Origin: Streptomyces sp. CG 926
GTDB lineage: Bacteria > Actinomycetota > Actinomycetes > Streptomycetales > Streptomycetaceae
Direction: 5' to 3'
DNA: 64,000 nt
Assembly: GCF_003148825.1 (NCBI RefSeq)
Contig: NZ_QGGZ01000006.1
Coordinates: forward strand, 372,001 to 436,000
A program made the position numbers and the translations under genes. Shown one piece after another: positions 43,701 to 51,588 of this stretch; position 1 is the stretch's first letter; each line of letters starts with the position of its first letter. The notes beneath the pieces are model-generated. The model saw nothing but the letters and a program-made list of their open reading frames with translations, searched no databases and was not told where the DNA came from.

Positions 43701-43742
43701 GAAGGGTCCGAAGGCGGTCACGGCCAGCCGGTGCAGCCTCAT
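40731..43742 (-). CDS. sbcC: SbcC exonuclease subunit (SMC-like ATPase)
   Basis: SbcC is the ATPase arm of the SbcCD nuclease, which opens hairpin DNA at replication forks and breaks. The 1003-residue protein has the N-terminal P-loop FLLHGPTGAGKTS (about 31-43), two long Glu/Ala/Arg-rich coiled coils, a central zinc-hook CTVC (Cys518, Cys521), and the C-terminal ABC signature LSGGETFFASLALALGLADVV with Walker B LDTLFIDEGFGSLD. The ATG overlaps the sbcD stop as ATGA. Length is typical. Confidence 0.95.
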   Translation of the reverse strand: MRLHRLAVTAFGPFAEPQEIDFDALSGAGIFLLHGPTGAGKTSVLDAVCYALYGSVPGPRQAPGTSLRSDHAAADTPTEVTLELTAGGRRLEISRRPEQERPKKRGTGTTKDKAQSRLREHTGEGWEPLSRSHQEIGEEIEQLLGMSREQFCQVVLLPQGEFAKFLRADEAARGRLLGRLFDTRRFAAVEALLGERRRAAEAKVRAGDEKVLHTAQRLAQAAGDSADLRAWPMPGHQPGDPGLAEAVRAWAAVARCAARERQGVAEYALAAVESRHAAARRAAEDARELDRLQRRHAETLRRAALLAEAEPERDRVRDLLDRARRGALVAPALELRGAASAAHLAAAHAETSARTQLPPTLKEAGVEQLADVEQRLREALGALGAAQRAEQRSAEIGRERADLERESRAAEEQHQESAEWLERWEATRTALQERVDTAQQAATLAEQLAGRLEPARMQLNAAGRRDELDADAARAAGELLTLREESAAARERWLELKEARLRGIAAELAEALVAGKACTVCGSAEHPAPARPAPGHVDRAAEDAAHAHLERAEQARAAVERRLAAAQEARAEAAAAAGDATTTELLGLTANLSDRHAAAHAAAAGLHAAREQLARAEREHTARSADRQGAETRAAARASRREALDREQAGLEAELALVRDGAPTVAARARTLEDRVRLVSGAATLLRRAEATAARLKEADDQLADASFKAGFDTIEAAADAVLPEYERTALQHRMDAWQTEETLLADRRRETGAAEAAALPPAAPDAAEAAATFAAAKLRTAGSAADAARVRCAELDRLSRRAEQELRALGPLREAYDRVARLAGLTAGTSADNERKMRLEAYVLAARLEQVAAAATVRLLRMSGGRYTLVHSDARASGRGRSGLGLHVVDAWTGSERDTATLSGGETFFASLALALGLADVVTDEAGGMRLDTLFIDEGFGSLDDQALDEVLDVLDSLRERDRSVGIVSHVADLRTRVQTQLEIVKQRGGSVVRHRTAAFTD

Positions 43743-44908
43743 CGGTGGGTCTCCCGTCGGCTGTCGTCGGCCCGTACGTCGTCGAAGGCGCCCTGCAGTA
43801 CGGCCCGTTCGGCCTCGTCGGCGTGGCCGCCGCCGCGTACGTGCGCGACGAAGTCCTCGGCGATCTCCTGGTCGCTGCGGCCCTTGAGCCGCTGGGCGTA
43901 GGAGGCGCCGGTCTCCTCCTGGCGGCCTTCGGGGTCGAAGGCGAGGCTGAGGGTGTGCGGGAAGCGGGCGGCGAGGCGGGCCATGGGGTCGTCGGGCCGG
44001 ACCGGGTCGGTGAGGGTGGCCTCGACCCAGGCGTCCTCGTGCGGCTGGTGCGCCGGATCCCTCAGCAGGTCCTCCAGCCGTCCGCGCAGCCGGGCGAGGG
44101 TGCGGGGTACGGGGGTGTCGACGCGCTCGGCGTGGACGATCTCCCCTTCCGCACCCAGTTCGATCAGCCACATGGTCTTGCGGTGGTCGGCCTCGGAGAA
44201 GGAGTAGGCGAGCGGGGAACCGGAGTAGCGGACCCGTTCGTCGATCATCTGGCTGCCGTGGAGGTGGCCGAGGGCGACGTAGTCCACGCCGTCGAAGACC
44301 GAGGTGGGCACGGCCTCGACCCCGCCGACGGTGATGTCGCGCTCGCTGTCGCTGGCCTGTCCGCCGGTGACGAAGGCGTGCGCGAGGACGATCGAACGGG
44401 TGCCGGGCGCGCGGCCGGCCAGATCGGCCCGGATCCGGTCCATGGCGGCGCCGAGGACCGCCTCGTGGCTCACCTTCTCCGCCTCGAACCGGTCCTTGAC
44501 CAGGGCGGGCTCCAGATACGGCAGGCCGTACAGCGCCACGTCACCGTGTACGTCGGCCAGGACGACGGGGTCGGCGCAGCCGTCCGGGTCGGTGCGCAGG
44601 TGGATCCCGGCCCGGCCGATCAGTCCCGCGCCGACCCCGAGCCGGCGCGCGGAGTCGTGGTTGCCGGAGATCATCACGGTGGGCACGCCGAGGTCGGCGA
44701 GGCGGTGCAGGGCCCGGTCGTACAGCTCGACGGCGGGCAGCGGGGGCACGGCTCGGTCGTAGATGTCACCGGCGACGAGGACGGCGTCGACCTCGCGTTC
44801 GCGCACGGTCTCGATCAGGTGGTCGATGAAGACCGCCTGGGCGCCGAGCAGGTTGACCCGGTGGAAGGCCCGGCCGAGGTGCCAGTCGGAGGTGTGCAGG
44901 AACTTCAC
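43739..44908 (-). CDS. sbcD: SbcD exonuclease subunit
   Basis: SbcD is the Mn2+-dependent nuclease subunit. The 389-residue protein has all five phosphoesterase motifs: TSDWHLGR, VAGDIYDRA, SGNHDSARRL, VLAHAFVTGG and LGHLHGSQ. GTG 44908 places VKFLHTSDWHLG at the N-terminus, as in the family; the ribosome site is weak. It is translated with sbcC through a 4-base overlap. Confidence 0.95.
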   Translation of the reverse strand: MKFLHTSDWHLGRAFHRVNLLGAQAVFIDHLIETVREREVDAVLVAGDIYDRAVPPLPAVELYDRALHRLADLGVPTVMISGNHDSARRLGVGAGLIGRAGIHLRTDPDGCADPVVLADVHGDVALYGLPYLEPALVKDRFEAEKVSHEAVLGAAMDRIRADLAGRAPGTRSIVLAHAFVTGGQASDSERDITVGGVEAVPTSVFDGVDYVALGHLHGSQMIDERVRYSGSPLAYSFSEADHRKTMWLIELGAEGEIVHAERVDTPVPRTLARLRGRLEDLLRDPAHQPHEDAWVEATLTDPVRPDDPMARLAARFPHTLSLAFDPEGRQEETGASYAQRLKGRSDQEIAEDFVAHVRGGGHADEAERAVLQGAFDDVRADDSRRETHR

Positions 44909-44993
44909 TCGCCGGCCCCGCCGCGCATGCCGTCTCCCCCTGGTCGTCTCCCGCTCGCTGAACCCCTCTACGCTAACCCGTCCCCGGGGGCGC

Positions 44994-45620
44994 TCAGGGC
45001 GCGTACGTCTCTCCGCCGAGGGTGAGACCGGCGCTGCCCGCGGTGGTGTCGGCGAGCCAGGCCTCGAAGGCCGGCAGGTCCGCCTCCGGGAGGGCCACCT
45101 CGATCTCCACCTCGGCGCCGTAGCGCAGGTCCACGACGGTCCGGCCGGTGGAGCGCAGATCGTTCTGGGTCTTACCGGCCCGCTGGTGGTCGACGGTGAC
45201 GGTGGCCAGCCGGTAGCGGCGGCGGGTGACGGTGCCGAGCTCGTCGAGCGCCTCGCCGACGACACCGCCGTAGGCCCTGATCAGCCCGCCGGCGCCGAGT
45301 TTCACACCACCGTAGTAGCGGGTGACGACGGCGACCGCGTAGCGGATGTCGCGGCGCATGAGCATCTGCAGGATGGGCACCCCGGCGGTGCCGCCGGGTT
45401 CGCCGTCGTCGCTCGCCTTCTGGACCGACGCGTCGGCGCCGACGACGTAGGCGAAGCAGTTGTGCGAGGCGGTGGGGTGCTCCTTGCGGATGCGCGCGAC
45501 GAAATCCTGGGCCTCCTGTTCGGTCGCGGCGGGCGCGAGCGAGCAGAGGAAGCGCGAGCGGTTGATCTCGGACTCGTGCATGCCCTCACGGGCCACCGTC
45601 ACGTACTGGTCTGCCTTCAC
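44994..45620 (-). CDS. YigZ/IMPACT family protein
   Basis: This 208-residue protein has the UPF0029/IMPACT N-terminal domain. Signature parts are ASHNCFAYVVG, KASDDGEPGGTAGVPIL and VVTRYYGGVKLGAGGLIRAYGG (about 95-116), followed by a C-terminal DUF1949-like domain. The E. coli homologue is YigZ; biochemical role is not settled, and ribosome or translation control is suspected from eukaryotic IMPACT. It precedes sbcD by 85 bp on the same strand. Confidence 0.93.
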   Translation of the reverse strand: MKADQYVTVAREGMHESEINRSRFLCSLAPAATEQEAQDFVARIRKEHPTASHNCFAYVVGADASVQKASDDGEPGGTAGVPILQMLMRRDIRYAVAVVTRYYGGVKLGAGGLIRAYGGVVGEALDELGTVTRRRYRLATVTVDHQRAGKTQNDLRSTGRTVVDLRYGAEVEIEVALPEADLPAFEAWLADTTAGSAGLTLGGETYAP

Positions 45621-45695
45621 CTCACCACCCTAAGCGGTGCAGAAGGGACCCCCTGCGCCCGTCGCGGGCTCGGGGCATCGCCTAGGTTCGGGGGC

Positions 45696-46259
45696 ATGGA
45701 ACCGCGGGGGTGGGCTTACCGGTACGTGGGGCCGGTCGAGCTGCGGACGCTCGTCCGGCCGGAGGGTGAGGGTCGGCGCATCCGCTCCGCCGAGGAGTTC
45801 GAGGACTGGGCCTCGGGCCCGGCGGCGGCCGAGCTGTCCGAGCCCGTCACGTTCGTCGTCGACCGTGCCGGTGTGCTGCGGCTCGCGCCGCGGCGGAGCG
45901 AGCACGTGGTGTGCGCCGGCGGTGGCACCGTGCTGAGCGCCGGGGAGATGACCTTCGGGTGGGAGGCCGGGCGGTGGGCGGTCCGTGAGGTGAGCAACCA
46001 GTCGACCGGATACTGCCCGGACACCCGCTCGTGGCCGGCGGTCGCGGACGCCTTGGACGCCGCCGGGATCGGGCACCCGGGCGGCTTCACCCACGAGGTG
46101 GTGTTCCGCAGGTGCCCCACCTGCGAGCAGCTGAACATCGTCCGGGACGAGGACTTCGTCTGCGTCTTCTGCGACGGTCCGCTTCCGCGGCGGTGGAACG
46201 TGGACCCGTCGGCCGGGTGGCCGACCGACTCCCGGGGACCGCTGGGCGGGGGCCCGTGA
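45696..46259 (+). CDS. hypothetical protein with C-terminal zinc-ribbon-like motif
   Basis: I do not recognise a named family. The 187-residue protein starts MEPRGWAYRYVGPVELRTL, with a globular N-terminal region (FEDWASGPAAAELSEPVTFVVDRAGVLRLAPRRSEHVVCAGG). A later segment, SNQSTGYCPDTRSWPAVADAL, includes one Cys. Near residues 146-165 a CPTCEQLN...CVFCDG pair forms a likely zinc knuckle. It has no membrane segment. Several Streptomyces genomes carry similar proteins of unknown role, as far as I recall. Confidence 0.8.
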   Translation: MEPRGWAYRYVGPVELRTLVRPEGEGRRIRSAEEFEDWASGPAAAELSEPVTFVVDRAGVLRLAPRRSEHVVCAGGGTVLSAGEMTFGWEAGRWAVREVSNQSTGYCPDTRSWPAVADALDAAGIGHPGGFTHEVVFRRCPTCEQLNIVRDEDFVCVFCDGPLPRRWNVDPSAGWPTDSRGPLGGGP

Positions 46260-46381
46260 CCTGGAACGGGGGAATCGCGCGCGGGCCGTTGCGGTTGACC
46301 GGTCAGAGCGTCGGTCCGAGGCGGCGGCGGGGAAGCCGCGGTCCGGGCCGGCGGGGACCAGAACACCAGGAGGCGGCACAC

Positions 46382-46786
46382 GTGTACGGCGATCCGGCAA
46401 CCATCCGCAAGATCCTCACCGAGCTCGGCGACACCTGGGCCGTGGTGGGCCTGTCGAACAACCAGGACCGCGCGGCCTACGGGGTGGCCCGCGTGCTCCA
46501 ACGGTTCGGCAAGCGCGTGATCCCCGTGCACCCCAAGGCCGAGACCGTGCACGGCGAGCCCGGGTACGCCTCGCTGGCGGAGATCCCGTTCGAGGTGGAC
46601 GTGGTGGACGTCTTCGTGAACAGCGAGCTGGCCGGTCCGGTCGCGGACCAGGCGGCCGCGATCGGCGCCGAGGCCGTGTGGTTCCAGCTCGGTGTGATCG
46701 ACGAGGCCGCCTACGCCCGCACCCGCGAGGCAGGGCTGACGATGGTCATGGACCGCTGCCCCGCGATCGAGATCCCGGCGCTCTAG
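46382..46786 (+). CDS. CoA-binding (succinyl-CoA synthetase-like) protein
   Basis: This 134-residue protein has a single Rossmann-type CoA-binding domain. It shows WAVVGLSNNQDRAAYGVARVL (about residues 18-38), KRVIPVHPKAETVHGEPGYASLAEIP, and the closing DRCPAIEIP typical of YccU-like proteins. The start is GTG 46382 behind AGGAGG. Its TAG stop shares the palindrome CTAG with the stop of the converging regulator. Function is unknown; it probably binds CoA or an acyl-CoA. Confidence 0.9.
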   Translation: MYGDPATIRKILTELGDTWAVVGLSNNQDRAAYGVARVLQRFGKRVIPVHPKAETVHGEPGYASLAEIPFEVDVVDVFVNSELAGPVADQAAAIGAEAVWFQLGVIDEAAYARTREAGLTMVMDRCPAIEIPAL

Positions 46787-47403
46787 CGGGTGTCCGACGC
46801 GCCCCCGTGCGTGTGCGCGGGGAGGGGCGCCGAGACCGGGGGGACCGACACGGCGAGGGTCATCTCCATCGGTACGGAGCCGTCGTTGCGGTAGGTGTGC
46901 GTGAGGTTCGCCTCGAAGGTGGCCGCGGCCCCGGCCGGGACGCGGAACTCCTCCTCGCCGACCACCAAGGTCAGCTCCCCGGCTGTGACGTGCAGCATCT
47001 CGATGGTGCCGGACGGGTGCGCGACGGAGTCCGTCCCCTCGCCCGGCACCAGGTGCCAGGTCCACAGCTCCATCGGCCCGCGCTCGTCGGTGCCGATCAG
47101 CATCGTCGTCGAACTGCCCGCCTCGCTGGACCAGATCCGCACCACCTGGTCCGGCGGGACGATCCGGACCTGCGGGCCCCGGTCGTGGTCGAGGAGCGCG
47201 GAGATGCTGACGCCCAGCGCGTCGGCCAGCCTGACCGTGGTGCCCACGCTGGGGTTCGTACGGGCCTGCTCGATCTGGATGATCATCCCGCGGCTCACTC
47301 CCGCGCGAGCGGCCAGGGAGTCCAGGGTGAAACCGCGCTCGCCGCGCCACCGCTTGAGGTTCCGGGCGAGCGCCTGGGTGAGCTGTTCGAGGTCCGACAC
47401 CAT
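46783..47403 (-). CDS. XRE family regulator with cupin domain
   Basis: This 206-residue protein has an N-terminal helix-turn-helix (GFTLDSLAARAGVSRGMIIQIEQARTNPSVGTTVRLADALGVS, about 24-66) and a C-terminal cupin domain (SGTIEMLHVTAGELTLVVGEEEFRVPAGAAATFEANLTHTYRN). Such proteins are local repressors that bind a small ligand in the cupin. It is divergent from the EamA transporter across 103 bp that contain a TCCAA-N4-TTGGA palindrome, so it probably controls that gene. Confidence 0.91.
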   Translation of the reverse strand: MVSDLEQLTQALARNLKRWRGERGFTLDSLAARAGVSRGMIIQIEQARTNPSVGTTVRLADALGVSISALLDHDRGPQVRIVPPDQVVRIWSSEAGSSTTMLIGTDERGPMELWTWHLVPGEGTDSVAHPSGTIEMLHVTAGELTLVVGEEEFRVPAGAAATFEANLTHTYRNDGSVPMEMTLAVSVPPVSAPLPAHTHGGASDTR

Positions 47404-47407
47404 TCCG

Positions 47408-47421
47408 TCCAATATTTTGGA
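47408..47421. promoter_or_regulatory. operator candidate between XRE-cupin and EamA genes
   Basis: TCCAA-TATT-TTGGA is a perfect inverted repeat starting 4 bp before the regulator's start. A further TCCAA half-site lies about 47430. The local sequence is unusually AT-rich. Confidence 0.5.
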
Positions 47422-47506
47422 TGACACAGTCCAACAGAGTGAACTAACGTGTTCTGTATTCGATGCTGCACTCCAGCGTTCACCGCACTGTACTGCGAGG
47501 CTCCGT

Positions 47507-48373
47507 ATGACCGCCCTCTTCGCCCTGGCCACAGCCGTGCTGTGGGGGCTCGCCGACTTCGGCGGCGGGCTGCTGACCCGCCGGATCCCGGCGCTCACGG
47601 TGGTCGTCGTCTCGCAGATCGTGGCCGTGGTCGTGCTCGGTGCGGTGGTCCTCGGCACCGGCGCCTGGCGGGAGGCCGGCCCGCAGCTGTGGTTCGCGGT
47701 CGGCGCCGGCCTGGTCGGGCCGATCGCCATGCTCAGCTTCTACAAGGCGCTGGCCCTCGGCCCGATGGGCGTGGTCTCGCCGCTGGGCTCCCTCGGCGTG
47801 GTCGTACCCGTCACCGCCGGGCTGATCTTGGGCGAGCGGCCCGGGCTCGGCCAGTTCGCGGGGATCGCCGTGGCGGTCGTCGGCATCGTGCTCGCGGGCG
47901 GTCCGGAACTGCGCGGCGCGCCCGTCCAGCGGCAGGCCGTCGTCCTCACCCTGGTCGCGGCCTTCGGCTTCGGCGCGGTGATGGCCCTGATCTCGGAGGC
48001 GTCCAGCACCGTCACCGGCCTGTTCCTCGCGCTGTTCGTACAGCGGGTCACCAACGTCGCCGTCGGCGGCGCCGCCCTGTGGACCCAGACCCGGCGCGGC
48101 ATACCCGCCCTCCCGGCCGGCGCCGACCCGAAGCTCCTGTGGGGACTGCTGCCCGCCCTGGCCTTCGTCGGCCTCGCGGACGTCGCGGCGAACGGCACGT
48201 ACTCCATAGCCGCCCAGAACGGCCCGGTCACCATGGCCGCCGTACTGTCCTCGCTCTACCCGGTGATCACTGCGCTCGCCGCCTTCGCCGTACTCAAGGA
48301 ACGACTGCGAACGGTCCAGGCGGCGGGCGCCGGCCTGGCCCTCGCCGGAACGGTTCTCCTGGCCGCCGGCTGA
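47507..48373 (+). CDS. EamA/DMT family transporter
   Basis: This 288-residue protein has ten hydrophobic helices in two EamA repeats. The first has LWGLADFGGGLLTRR and SFYKALALGPMGVVSPLGSLGVVVPV, and the second contains GLADVAANGTYSIAAQNGPVTMAAVLSSLYPVITALAAF. Members export amino acids, nucleobases or small metabolites; the substrate is unknown. It is likely regulated by the divergent XRE-cupin protein. Confidence 0.9.
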   Translation: MTALFALATAVLWGLADFGGGLLTRRIPALTVVVVSQIVAVVVLGAVVLGTGAWREAGPQLWFAVGAGLVGPIAMLSFYKALALGPMGVVSPLGSLGVVVPVTAGLILGERPGLGQFAGIAVAVVGIVLAGGPELRGAPVQRQAVVLTLVAAFGFGAVMALISEASSTVTGLFLALFVQRVTNVAVGGAALWTQTRRGIPALPAGADPKLLWGLLPALAFVGLADVAANGTYSIAAQNGPVTMAAVLSSLYPVITALAAFAVLKERLRTVQAAGAGLALAGTVLLAAG

Positions 48374-48408
48374 GCGGTTCCGACTCCGGGGCCCACGAGT
48401 GCCCGGCC

Positions 48409-49239
48409 CTACGAGTGCTCGGCCTCGGCGAGCTCGACCTCCGCGCGTTCGACCTCCGCACCTTCGACCCCCGCGCGTTCGACCTCGGCGAGCTCGGCGA
48501 GCTCGGCCTCCGTCAGCTCGGCCAGACCGCGCAGCTGCTCCGGGGTCGTCCCGTCCGGGATCGGCACCGGCGTCGGCGTGCGCAGGGGCGGCTGCCAGCC
48601 CGTCTCGGGCTGCCAACGCCGTACGACGCGCGCCGGCGCCCCCGCCACCACGGCATGGTCGGGCACCTCGCCCCGTACGACGGCGCCCGCGGCCACCACC
48701 ACGTTCCGGCCGAGGCGCGCGCCCGGCAGGATCACCGCGCCGGTGCCGAGCCAGCACCCCGGGCCGATCTCCACGGGTTCGCTGCGCGGCCACTGCCGGC
48801 CTACGGGCTCGTGCGGGTCGTCGTAGCTGTGGTTGGTGGACGTGATGTAGACGTCGGGGCCGCAGAAGGTGTTCGACCCGATCGTGATCCGGGCGTCGGC
48901 GATGACGTGGCTGTTCCGGCCGATGACCACCCCGTCGCCGAGGATCAGCATCGGCTCGGATCCCAGGTCGAGGTCCGGCATCATCCCGGCGGTGAGGGTG
49001 ACCTGTTCGCCGATGATGCAGTGCCCGCCGAGCTCTATCCAGCGCTCACCGAAGACCGTGCCCTGGGGGAAGGCGAGCCGGGTGCCGTCCCCGATCGCCC
49101 CGAACCTCAGCCGCCCGGGGGTCTGCGCGGTGACCGCGCCGGCCTGCTGCATCCAGCGCCAGCCGGTGTGGACCACGCGGCTCGCCAGCCGGCGGCGCGC
49201 GGCCGTCAGAGATGAGAACGTGTTCTGTTTCTTCGGCAC
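48409..49239 (-). CDS. hexapeptide-repeat acyltransferase with repeat-built tail
   Basis: This 276-residue acyltransferase has a left-handed beta-helix built from hexapeptide repeats (about residues 75-215: GGHCIIGEQVTLTAG, LGDGVVIGRNSHVIAD, ITIGSNTFCGPDVYIT, IGPGCWLGTGAVILPGARLGRNVVVAAGAVV). A catalytic-type STNHSYDDP lies near 140. It resembles maltose or sugar O-acetyltransferases. The last ~40 residues (LTEAELAELAEVERAGVEGA and on) are a degenerate acidic repeat encoded by tandem DNA repeats. Acceptor unknown. Confidence 0.88.
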   Translation of the reverse strand: MPKKQNTFSSLTAARRRLASRVVHTGWRWMQQAGAVTAQTPGRLRFGAIGDGTRLAFPQGTVFGERWIELGGHCIIGEQVTLTAGMMPDLDLGSEPMLILGDGVVIGRNSHVIADARITIGSNTFCGPDVYITSTNHSYDDPHEPVGRQWPRSEPVEIGPGCWLGTGAVILPGARLGRNVVVAAGAVVRGEVPDHAVVAGAPARVVRRWQPETGWQPPLRTPTPVPIPDGTTPEQLRGLAELTEAELAELAEVERAGVEGAEVERAEVELAEAEHS

Positions 49240-49378
49240 CCGGCCACGGTAGTGCGCCGGACCCGCGTCACCCCGACCCCACTCCTGTGATCTTCACCCC
49301 ATCGCGGGCACGGCACCGCGCGTGGCCTACGGTGCCGTTAGCGCGGCAACCGGACGACAGACGGCAGAGGAAGAGAAC

Positions 49379-49924
49379 ATGACGTACCAGGCGGCCCAGG
49401 CACTCGTGGCGGGTGTCGGCGGCAAGAACCCTCAGATCGACCCGACGGCCTTCACGGCTCCGACCTCGGTCGTGGTCGGCGACGTCACCCTCGCCGCCGG
49501 CGCGAGCATCTGGTACTCGGCGGTGCTGCGCGCCGACTGCGGCCCGATCACGCTCGGCGCCGACAGCAACGTGCAGGACAACTGCACGGTGCACGTGGAC
49601 CCCGGCTTCCCCGTCTCGATCGGCGAGCGCGTGTCCATCGGCCACAACGCCGTCGTGCACGGCTGCACCGTCGAGGACGACTGTCTGATCGGCATGGGTG
49701 CGACCGTGCTGAACGGCGCGGTGATCGGCGCCGGTTCGCTGGTGGCCGCCCAGGCCCTCGTCCCGCAGGGCATGGTCGTCCCGCCCGGCTCACTGGTCGC
49801 GGGCGTACCCGCCAAGGTGCGCCGTGAGCTGACCGCCGAGGAGCGCGAGGGCATCAAGGTCAACGCCCTGATGTACGTGGAGCTGGCTGAGCAGCACCGC
49901 GCCTCGGTGACTCCGGACGCCTAG
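49379..49924 (+). CDS. gamma-class carbonic anhydrase-like protein
   Basis: This 181-residue left-handed beta-helix protein has the metal-site histidines of gamma-carbonic anhydrases at His72 (NCTVHVDPG), His89 (SIGHNAVVH) and His94. It also has the family's VLRADCGPITLGADSNVQDN. CO2 hydration is the likely activity, though several homologues bind other ligands. ATG 49379 was chosen behind GAGGAAGAG; an open frame continues upstream without conservation. Confidence 0.92.
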   Translation: MTYQAAQALVAGVGGKNPQIDPTAFTAPTSVVVGDVTLAAGASIWYSAVLRADCGPITLGADSNVQDNCTVHVDPGFPVSIGERVSIGHNAVVHGCTVEDDCLIGMGATVLNGAVIGAGSLVAAQALVPQGMVVPPGSLVAGVPAKVRRELTAEEREGIKVNALMYVELAEQHRASVTPDA

Positions 49925-49979
49925 GCCGCCTCTTTCGGATCGTGTCGGCCGAGCCCGCGGCGACCGTGAAAATTTGCTG

Positions 49980-49992
49980 TCCGATCATCGGA
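49980..49992. promoter_or_regulatory. palindrome before isomerase-family gene
   Basis: TCCGAT-C-ATCGGA is a perfect 13-bp palindrome ending 21 bp before the GTG at 50014, next to an AT-rich AAAATTTG. It may be an operator overlapping the promoter. Confidence 0.35.
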
Positions 49993-50013
49993 TCAAGGTG
50001 ATAGACATCCGAC

Positions 50014-50799
50014 GTGGAAAAGAATCTTGAATTCTCCGACCTCCTGCGACTGATCGACGAACGGTCGACCGCCTTCCGCGCCACGGTCGCCGCCGCGCCC
50101 AGCCTCGACGCACAGGTGCCGACCTGCCCCGAGTGGACGCTGTTCGATCTGGTGCAGCACCTGGGCGGGGGCGACCGGTTCTGGGCCGCCATAGTCGGCG
50201 CGGGGCCGGCCGACGGTCCCCCGGCCGGGGCCGCCGCCGCGCGCGCCGCTCTGGAGGTGCCGCGGGACCGCGAGGCCCTGATGGCCTGGCTGGCCGCGTC
50301 GACGGAGCTTCTGCTGAGCGCCCTGCGCGAGGCGGGCCCGGACGCCGGTTGCTGGGCGTGGTGGAGTCCCCTGCAGACGCCGCGGACCTCTGGCGGAGTC
50401 GCCCGGCACCGGGTCCAGGAGAGCGCGGTGCACACCTACGACGCGCAGCTCGCATCGGACGCACCGCAGCCGCTGCCGACCGAGGTCGCCCTCGACGGTG
50501 TCGAGGAGTTCCTGTTCACCTGCGTCGCGACGCCCTGCGCCTGGCCGCACAAGCCCACGGCCTTCGACTTCCACGCCACCGAGGGCCGCTCCTGGCGCCT
50601 CACCCTCGACGGCGACGGCGCACGCACCACCCGCATCCCCGCGCCCGGCGAGGACTCGGACGAAGTCGGCGCATCCATCCATGGCACGGCGGGCGAGTTG
50701 ATCATCTACTTGTACGACCGCATCCCCCTCGAATCCTTGCGCGTCGACGGAGACGCGGGGCTGCTCGACCTGCTCCGCGCCTGGGAGCCGGAGCACTAG
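50014..50799 (+). CDS. maleylpyruvate isomerase family mycothiol-dependent protein
   Basis: This 261-residue protein belongs to the DinB/mycothiol_MDMPI family of actinobacteria. It has the N-terminal CPEWTLFDLVQHLGGGDRFWA (about residues 38-58), the metal-type VARHRVQESAVHTYDAQLA, and a C-terminal MDMPI_C domain with HATEGRSWRLTLDGDG. Some relatives use mycothiol as cofactor; the reaction of this one is not visible. GTG 50014 is the start. Confidence 0.87.
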   Translation: MEKNLEFSDLLRLIDERSTAFRATVAAAPSLDAQVPTCPEWTLFDLVQHLGGGDRFWAAIVGAGPADGPPAGAAAARAALEVPRDREALMAWLAASTELLLSALREAGPDAGCWAWWSPLQTPRTSGGVARHRVQESAVHTYDAQLASDAPQPLPTEVALDGVEEFLFTCVATPCAWPHKPTAFDFHATEGRSWRLTLDGDGARTTRIPAPGEDSDEVGASIHGTAGELIIYLYDRIPLESLRVDGDAGLLDLLRAWEPEH

Positions 50800-50862
50800 G
50801 AAGCGGCAGGGCGGGCAGCACCGCGTGCGGCCGAGGGGACCAGGAGTCGTGTCCCGGTGCCG

Positions 50863-51588
50863 TCAACGCTCCTGCGTGCCCCGCGCGTCGGGGATCGGCC
50901 GCCGGGACTCCGCGGCGGCCACGAGCAGGGCTCTGACGGCCTCGTACGCGGGGCGGGCCGTGCCGGATGTCGCACGGGCGGTGAACCGTGCTCCCGCCGC
51001 GCCTTCGCGGAAGGTCCGCTCGGTGAGGGCCGCGCCGCGGGCGAGGAGCCGTTCGACCGTGGCCGGGCAGCCGAAGCGGGCGGCCCAGTCGAGCGGGGTG
51101 CAGCCCCGCCTCGTCTCCTCGATGTCGGCGCCCCGGTCCAGCAGCAGGTCCACCGTCTCCGGGTCCCCCTCCCCACGCGCGACGGCCGCATGGATCAGCG
51201 GTACGTATCCCGCCCGGCCCGCGGGGCCGCCCGGTGGGGCGCCGGCGTCGAGGAGGGCGCGGGCGACCTCCGTGTGCCCGAGCATCGTGGCCATGGTCAG
51301 CGGCGTCGCCTCACCGTACGGGCCCGCGTCGACCCGGGGGTCGGCGCCCGCCGCGAGGAGCAGCCGGACGACCTCCGCGTGCCCGGCGCACACGGCCAGG
51401 TCCAGCGCCCGTCGGCCGCCGAGGACCCAGGCGTCGACCTCCGCTCCCCCGGCCAGCAGGGACCGCACCGCGGCCGTGTCGCCCTGCTCCGCCGCCCTGC
51501 CGAGCCCGTTCGCCAGGGGGTGGTAGTGGTCGGATCGGCCTTCGTCGGACCAGTCCGAATCCGGTCGCCGGCGCTCCGCCGCCGTCAC
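50863..51588 (-). CDS. ankyrin-repeat protein, coupled to DedA
   Basis: This 241-residue cytoplasmic protein has about five ankyrin repeats. Clear units are GLGRAAEQGDTAAVRSLLAGGAEVD, ALDLAVCAGHAEVVRLLLAAGADP, PLTMATMLGHTEVARALLDAGA, PLIHAAVARGEGDPETVDLLLDRGADI and PLDWAARFGCPATVERLLARGAAL. There is no membrane segment. GTG 51588 overlaps the dedA stop as GTGA, so the two are translated together. Ankyrin arrays are protein-binding platforms; a DedA partner is inference. Confidence 0.9.
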   Translation of the reverse strand: MTAAERRRPDSDWSDEGRSDHYHPLANGLGRAAEQGDTAAVRSLLAGGAEVDAWVLGGRRALDLAVCAGHAEVVRLLLAAGADPRVDAGPYGEATPLTMATMLGHTEVARALLDAGAPPGGPAGRAGYVPLIHAAVARGEGDPETVDLLLDRGADIEETRRGCTPLDWAARFGCPATVERLLARGAALTERTFREGAAGARFTARATSGTARPAYEAVRALLVAAAESRRPIPDARGTQER

